From the NCBI GenBank assembly GCA_023406965.1, contig JAEXTI010000504.1, positions 1 to 9,117 on the forward strand: 9,117 nt of DNA, in the 5' to 3' direction. This DNA comes from Chloroflexota bacterium (GTDB lineage: Bacteria; Chloroflexota; Anaerolineae; Anaerolineales; Anaerolineaceae). Each line of letters opens with the position of its first letter. Positions within the stretch are counted from its first letter, which is position 1. The notes beneath the pieces were generated by a model. It was not told the DNA's origin, did not search any database, and worked only from the letters and a program-made list of their open reading frames with translations. Shown here in pieces: positions 5,605-9,117 of this stretch. Position numbers and translations under genes: made by a program.

Positions 5605-6787
5605 AGCCTGCCTGGGTAAAACAATAGACGTAATAAACTATTCCCCCGGCCAGGTGGGCCAGGTAAGCCGCCCATACTCCGGCGCGAGCCTTCCAATCTG
5701 TTGGAAGTGCGCGGGCAAAGTAGCGAATAGAGGCCGCGAAGAGCAAGAACAAGGTGATCTGCGCGCTCCAGCGGAAGTTGGCGTGCATTTCGCGCTCCCC
5801 GCTTTCCGCCAACAGATAAGTCTGCGCCGCGCCGCCCAAGAAGGCAATCCAGGCCAGTTGCAGGGTGGGCGATTGGATTACGCGGCGAAAATCCACAACC
5901 AACAAAACCAGAGGGAACAATGCTGAAAGCAGGAATTTCCACAACAGGTGGTCCGAAAAAGCGCTTTCGACCATGAAGGGAGCAAAGGCAATACCGGAGG
6001 AATCCACTTCGGGAACACTGTACATTACCAATGCCTGCAAGACTAACACGATCACGCCCGGGATCATGACACCGCCAAGCAACATACGCCAATTTACGGA
6101 AGTCTTCTGTATCTTGCGCAGGGTTGCCATGCAGGCCAGAGCCGGAAGGATGCTCATCACATAGTTTTGCTTGGCCAACGCAGAAATAATAATTACCAGA
6201 GCAGAGATCGACACCCAGCCCCAGACACTCTTTTGCTCTTCAAAGGCGCGCAACACCAGGACAAAGCTAAACAAGGCCAACGGCCGCAACAAATGCACAG
6301 TGGGGTTGTGATAACTGGCAAGACCGATATAGCCGTAATAAAATGCACCATCCAACGGGGCCAGGATCATCACCGGCGCGACCAGGGTGAGGGTGATCGA
6401 CCAGAACACGCGCCAAAGTTCGCCCAGCCGCCCAGAAAGTTTGCCCAGCCAGAAGTAGAATATCAGCGCAACGGCCGCTTGGGCAGCAACCAACACAATG
6501 ATCATGCTTTCCCACAGCCCAATGCGGTTGCGAGAAATCCAATAGACAAACCCAACGCACAATTGCAGAAAGGGATGGCTCAAAATGTGGGGGGGAACTG
6601 CATCACGATGCAACAATTGCATTGTGAATTCAATGTGTGCACCGTAGTCGGTGTCGGCAGGAGGCACCAGAATGCGCCGGTAGTAAATCGGTGTGCTGAC
6701 GGCCACAACCAGCACGAGCAAAATCGCCAGCGCGGTCCAATTTTGGGTTGCCAGAAAGGCTTTGAAAGACCAGTTTTTGGCTTTCAT
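5597..6787 (-). CDS. Unassigned polytopic membrane protein of the glycan cluster
   Basis: 396 residues with about 10 predicted membrane segments, the first at roughly 19-36. I do not recognise the family. Candidate functional motifs sit in putative extracytoplasmic loops: DTDYGAHIEF (45-54) after the first segment, the position where GT-C enzymes keep catalytic acids; YHNPTVHLLRP (159-169); KQNY (206-209); and ESGEREMHANFRW (328-340). This layout suggests a GT-C-like glycosyltransferase or a polysaccharide-handling membrane protein, but that is inference. The start is ATG 6787 with GGAG (complement of 6797-6800) 9 nt upstream; the gap from the preceding gene is 3 nt. The stop TAA (5597-5599) lies inside the first codons of the next gene. 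GC content looks lower than in its neighbours, for example in 5870-6260. Confidence 0.85.
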   Translation of the reverse strand: MKAKNWSFKAFLATQNWTALAILLVLVVAVSTPIYYRRILVPPADTDYGAHIEFTMQLLHRDAVPPHILSHPFLQLCVGFVYWISRNRIGLWESMIIVLVAAQAAVALIFYFWLGKLSGRLGELWRVFWSITLTLVAPVMILAPLDGAFYYGYIGLASYHNPTVHLLRPLALFSFVLVLRAFEEQKSVWGWVSISALVIIISALAKQNYVMSILPALACMATLRKIQKTSVNWRMLLGGVMIPGVIVLVLQALVMYSVPEVDSSGIAFAPFMVESAFSDHLLWKFLLSALFPLVLLVVDFRRVIQSPTLQLAWIAFLGGAAQTYLLAESGEREMHANFRWSAQITLFLLFAASIRYFARALPTDWKARAGVWAAYLAHLAGGIVYYVYCFTQAGYG

Positions 6788-6790
6788 TCC

Positions 6791-8338
6791 CTAAGGCTCC
6801 AACGGCTTGAGCGGATTGCGCAAATCGTACAACAATACACGCTCCGACTGCATTACCAATGGGTAATATTCACTGAGAATCTTGTTTAGATACGGCTGGC
6901 GCTCCAACTCGTCCATCTTAGTCACCAGGAAGTAATCCATACCCTCGGTCTGTTCGCGGAACACGGCAACATTCTCGCCGCTCAGGTCTACCTCTCTGCC
7001 GCTCTGCGACATCATGGCGAAGTCGTCGGCATAGAGATAGGCCTTCACATAACGCCAGCCATAATAATGCAGGCGGGTGTTGTAATCCTCGGTCAGGGCG
7101 ATGATGTTGCCGTCGGTGGGCAGGGCGCGGCCTAACTCCAGCCAGAAGGCCGGTTCGGCGCGATAATCCTGGGCGGTCAGCGGCTTGCGAGCGATGAAGG
7201 CCGTGTCGGCCAGTCCCAACAGCAACACGCCCGCCGCAAGCAATCGCCAGAAGACAGCCTGCCGCCGGATGACGCCGAAGATTGCCGCACCCAGGGGGGC
7301 GACCCCCAGCGCAACAGCAGCAACCAGCGGCAGGTTGTAATAACTGTGCGAGCGGATGAGGGACGGCACGGTGGCGCCTTCAATCACGTAGCCTACCCAC
7401 AGCCCCAGGGCCAGCCAGCGCCCCGGTTTGGGCAGCAGCAGCGCCCCCAGCAGCCCGGCATAGAGAAACACCGGGTTCAACGCGCCGGTGAGTTTGTGCA
7501 ACCAGGCCAGGTAGAAGGTGGGGTCTTTGAGCATGTGCAGGTAAGGCAAGCTCCAGGTTTGCAGGTAGCCCGCTCCCCCTCCGCCCGGCGCAAGGATGAC
7601 GTAGTAAATGGATGGCACGATTATCGCCAGGGCCAGCGCAGCCCAAAATGGCTTTTGCGCCAGCAGGCGGCGCAGCCCAAACGTCGCGAGCAGCAGCAAT
7701 CCCAGGCCCGGAATCAGGGTGAAGACGGCATAGACCTTGATCAGAATGGCTATCCCGGCAAACAAACCCGCCGCCAGCGCCCAACTCCACCCTCCACCGC
7801 GCTCCGTCCAACGGTAAGCGGCCCACAGCGCCAGCAGAATGAACAAGATCATGAGCGGCTCGGGTAAAAAGGCCCGGCTGTGCTGCACACCAAAGGGCAA
7901 GAACAAGTAATAGGCCAGCCCCAGCAGCGCCCCGCCTGCGCCGCTCAGGCGGCGCATCAAGTCAAACAGCGCCAGCCCCCCACCCAGCCAAAAGAGGATG
8001 CTGTACAGGCGGGGAATAGCCAGGTTATCTTTGCCGGCCAGCAAGTAAGTATAACCGACCAAATGCTCAAAGATATTCGGCTCGAGAACCTGGTAGGTAG
8101 AGCCGAGATAATTGGCCAGCCCACGGACTGCGGGGTCGGCATCTGGCATGGCGCGGTAGTACACCGCCCGGGCAATGTTGGCCGAGCGCAACTGCCGCCA
8201 GGCGTGCAGATCCAGCGGAGGGTTATCCATGGCTACCAGGCGCAACCCCAGCCCACCCAGCAGTAACAGCGCCGCCAGGACCCATTGCCAGAAGCTGCTC
8301 AGATTTCCCAATCGTGATCCGATCGAAGTCATAGCCAT
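6791..8338 (-). CDS. GT39/ArnT-like membrane glycosyltransferase (GT-C)
   Basis: 515-residue multi-pass protein of the dolichyl-phosphate-mannose-protein mannosyltransferase/ArnT type. Such enzymes move a sugar from a polyprenyl-phosphate carrier to an acceptor on the outer face of the membrane. After the first segment (about 17-36) comes the loop DLHAWRQLRSANIAR (43-57). Its His-x-Trp-Arg-Gln form is typical of bacterial family-39-like proteins, with D43 as the likely catalytic acid. Next are EPNIFEHLVGY (86-96), FLPEPLMILF (157-166), about ten membrane segments, HSYYNLPL (331-338), and a soluble C-terminal domain from about 385 with EDYNTRLHYYGWR (417-429). GTG 8365 would extend it by nine codons into the preceding gene. 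I prefer ATG 8338, 2 nt after the preceding TAA; no good Shine-Dalgarno is visible, so coupling is likely. ATG 8332 is also possible. Sugar and acceptor are unknown. Confidence 0.87.
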   Translation of the reverse strand: MAMTSIGSRLGNLSSFWQWVLAALLLLGGLGLRLVAMDNPPLDLHAWRQLRSANIARAVYYRAMPDADPAVRGLANYLGSTYQVLEPNIFEHLVGYTYLLAGKDNLAIPRLYSILFWLGGGLALFDLMRRLSGAGGALLGLAYYLFLPFGVQHSRAFLPEPLMILFILLALWAAYRWTERGGGWSWALAAGLFAGIAILIKVYAVFTLIPGLGLLLLATFGLRRLLAQKPFWAALALAIIVPSIYYVILAPGGGGAGYLQTWSLPYLHMLKDPTFYLAWLHKLTGALNPVFLYAGLLGALLLPKPGRWLALGLWVGYVIEGATVPSLIRSHSYYNLPLVAAVALGVAPLGAAIFGVIRRQAVFWRLLAAGVLLLGLADTAFIARKPLTAQDYRAEPAFWLELGRALPTDGNIIALTEDYNTRLHYYGWRYVKAYLYADDFAMMSQSGREVDLSGENVAVFREQTEGMDYFLVTKMDELERQPYLNKILSEYYPLVMQSERVLLYDLRNPLKPLEP

Positions 8339-8340
8339 CT

Positions 8341-9117
8341 TTACCGATTGTACCCCACGTCGCACAGATAAATGGATGTACTGCCAATGCGCGTCAGGCG
8401 CTGGGCCCCGGCAAAGTCAAACGTCACGCCTTCCAGACGGCGGTCTTCCGCCGCGCTTTGCAGGGTTTGCCCCACGCTTTCGTCGACCAGGATGTAGACT
8501 CGCTCCAAAGTGCGTTCGTCCAACTGCTGAACATAATAGCGGTCATCGGTACCGTACAGGCGCAGGTAATACCACAGGGCCGGGCCGTCGTCCGAGGTTA
8601 TGATGACACCATCAGCGGGTTCGAGCAACGGTTGCAGATAAAGAGCCGTGGCTTCCACGTTGCCCGGCCCGGGCGCCAACGAAGGGAAGTAACGCAGGGT
8701 GCGCTGATAGGAGAATATCGTCAGCCCCACCAGGGCCAGAACTAGCAAGCCGCTACGCCAGCGAGCCGTCACGCACAGCAGGCGCAGACCTTCGACCAAC
8801 CCTGCCGCCGACCAAACCAGCCAGAAGGGAATGAGGAAGGTCCACAGGCGGGCGTTGGGGTCGGGACGTTGAATGAGCAGCACCAGCACCAGCCAGACCA
8901 GTGAGGTTAGCTGCGCCGGAATGCGCACACGCGACACCTTGCGGTGCAGGGCCAGCCCGGCAGCAAAGCCCAGCGCCAGGGTGATCTCCAGCCAGAGGGG
9001 CAGATCTTTGTTCCACTCGTACCACGCCCCACCCAGGCGGTCGCCCAGTCGCCCCCAAAAAGAGCCGACATCCAGGCGCTGCACATAAGGGTTAGCAATG
9101 AGCGCATCCAGGCCGCT
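8341..9117 (-). CDS. Membrane glycosyltransferase-like protein, C-terminal part (5' end beyond window)
   Basis: The frame is open to the right edge. The visible 258 residues begin SGLDALIANPYVQRL, and a GTG at 9084 is an internal Val rather than a convincing start. Four hydrophobic segments (about 39-57, 69-82, 91-107, 121-137) are followed by a soluble domain (about 145-258). RPDPNARLWTFLIP (84-97) has the Arg-plus-aromatic pattern ahead of a membrane helix seen in the last membrane part of GT39/ArnT-like proteins. ITSDDGPALWYYLRLYG (173-189) recalls the tail domains that follow the membrane part in such enzymes, including the next gene. The catalytic N-terminal loop is outside the window, so the assignment rests on the C-terminus and context. 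Stop TAA at 8341-8343, 2 nt before the next ATG, in the same operon. Confidence 0.8.
   Translation of the reverse strand, partial: SGLDALIANPYVQRLDVGSFWGRLGDRLGGAWYEWNKDLPLWLEITLALGFAAGLALHRKVSRVRIPAQLTSLVWLVLVLLIQRPDPNARLWTFLIPFWLVWSAAGLVEGLRLLCVTARWRSGLLVLALVGLTIFSYQRTLRYFPSLAPGPGNVEATALYLQPLLEPADGVIITSDDGPALWYYLRLYGTDDRYYVQQLDERTLERVYILVDESVGQTLQSAAEDRRLEGVTFDFAGAQRLTRIGSTSIYLCDVGYNR

Larger units (their letters stand above)
3410..9117 (-). other. Envelope glycan operon (at least five genes)
   Basis: Five - strand genes run without a break: the truncated GT-C-like gene, GT39/ArnT-like, the unassigned membrane protein, the DUF6056-like protein and GT2. Junctions, in transcription order, are 2 nt, 3 nt, an 8-nt overlap and 8 nt, so a single message is very likely. 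The promoter is beyond the right edge. One enzyme uses nucleotide sugars in the cytoplasm; the others appear to work in the membrane with lipid-linked sugars. No flippase, polymerase, initiating transferase or sugar-nucleotide synthesis gene is in view. Confidence 0.8.

Noticed and set aside
6581..6595. CAAAATGTGGG word shared with the right arm of the intergenic palindrome (1459-1469)
   Set aside because: Only 11 bases match, inside a coding region and with no partner arm nearby; probably chance.
6608..6632. Weak inverted repeat around CAACAATTGCATTG
   Set aside because: Short and imperfect, inside a membrane-protein coding region, with no regulatory context.
6167..6889. 240-codon + strand frame opposite the unassigned membrane protein
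   Set aside because: Rich in Gln, His, Asn and Arg, as expected for the complement of hydrophobic codons; it crosses two real gene ends on the other strand.
9082..9084. GTG start for the right-edge gene
   Set aside because: The frame stays open to the window edge with plausible protein sequence, and the visible part looks like the C-terminal half of a larger transferase, so this is an internal Val codon.

Overview
The window looks like chromosome from a moderately GC-rich bacterium, most likely a member of Chloroflexota (Anaerolineae or a related class). This is inferred from the proline-rich lipoprotein linker with repeated Tyr-Pro-Ala-Pro units, the style of the membrane glycosyltransferases and the small Cys/His protein. 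No rRNA or marker gene confirms it. I see no tRNA, rRNA, CRISPR array, transposase, integrase or phage gene.

Layout. Only the first gene is on the + strand: the 3' five-sixths of a PLP-dependent alpha-oxoamine synthase, best read as glycine C-acetyltransferase (kbl-like), cut by the left edge and ending at 999. A strong hairpin with T tracts on both sides (1016-1058) separates it from convergent genes. Everything else is on the - strand. Reading from right to left along - strand transcription: a 5'-truncated membrane glycosyltransferase-like protein (8341 to the right edge), a complete GT39/ArnT-like protein (6791-8338), an unassigned polytopic membrane protein (5597-6787), a DUF6056-like polytopic protein (4195-5604) and a soluble family-2 glycosyltransferase (3410-4186). 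These five genes overlap or are separated by at most 8 nt, so they are very probably one envelope-glycan operon. Then comes a second unit with its own extended -10 promoter: a DUF1232-type membrane protein (2910-3278) and a PQQ-dependent sugar dehydrogenase lipoprotein (1498-2895). The last - strand gene is a 77-residue Cys/His-rich protein (1088-1321) with its own promoter and a strong ribosome binding site.

How they fit together. The five-gene cluster combines one cytoplasmic nucleotide-sugar glycosyltransferase with four multi-pass proteins that look like, or resemble, lipid-linked-sugar (GT-C) glycosyltransferases. This suits assembly or decoration of a surface polysaccharide or glycoprotein. 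The lipoprotein dehydrogenase would act outside the membrane on aldoses. The threonine/glycine enzyme is metabolically unrelated.

The most unusual structure is between 1380 and 1503. A perfect 25-bp inverted repeat with a 3-nt loop sits inside a longer imperfect inverted repeat. The whole is flanked by a 7-bp direct repeat (TCTAGCG), one copy of which contains the stop codon of the dehydrogenase gene. It resembles a small non-autonomous mobile palindrome (MITE-like) wedged between two genes. No intergenic stretch exceeds 300 bases.
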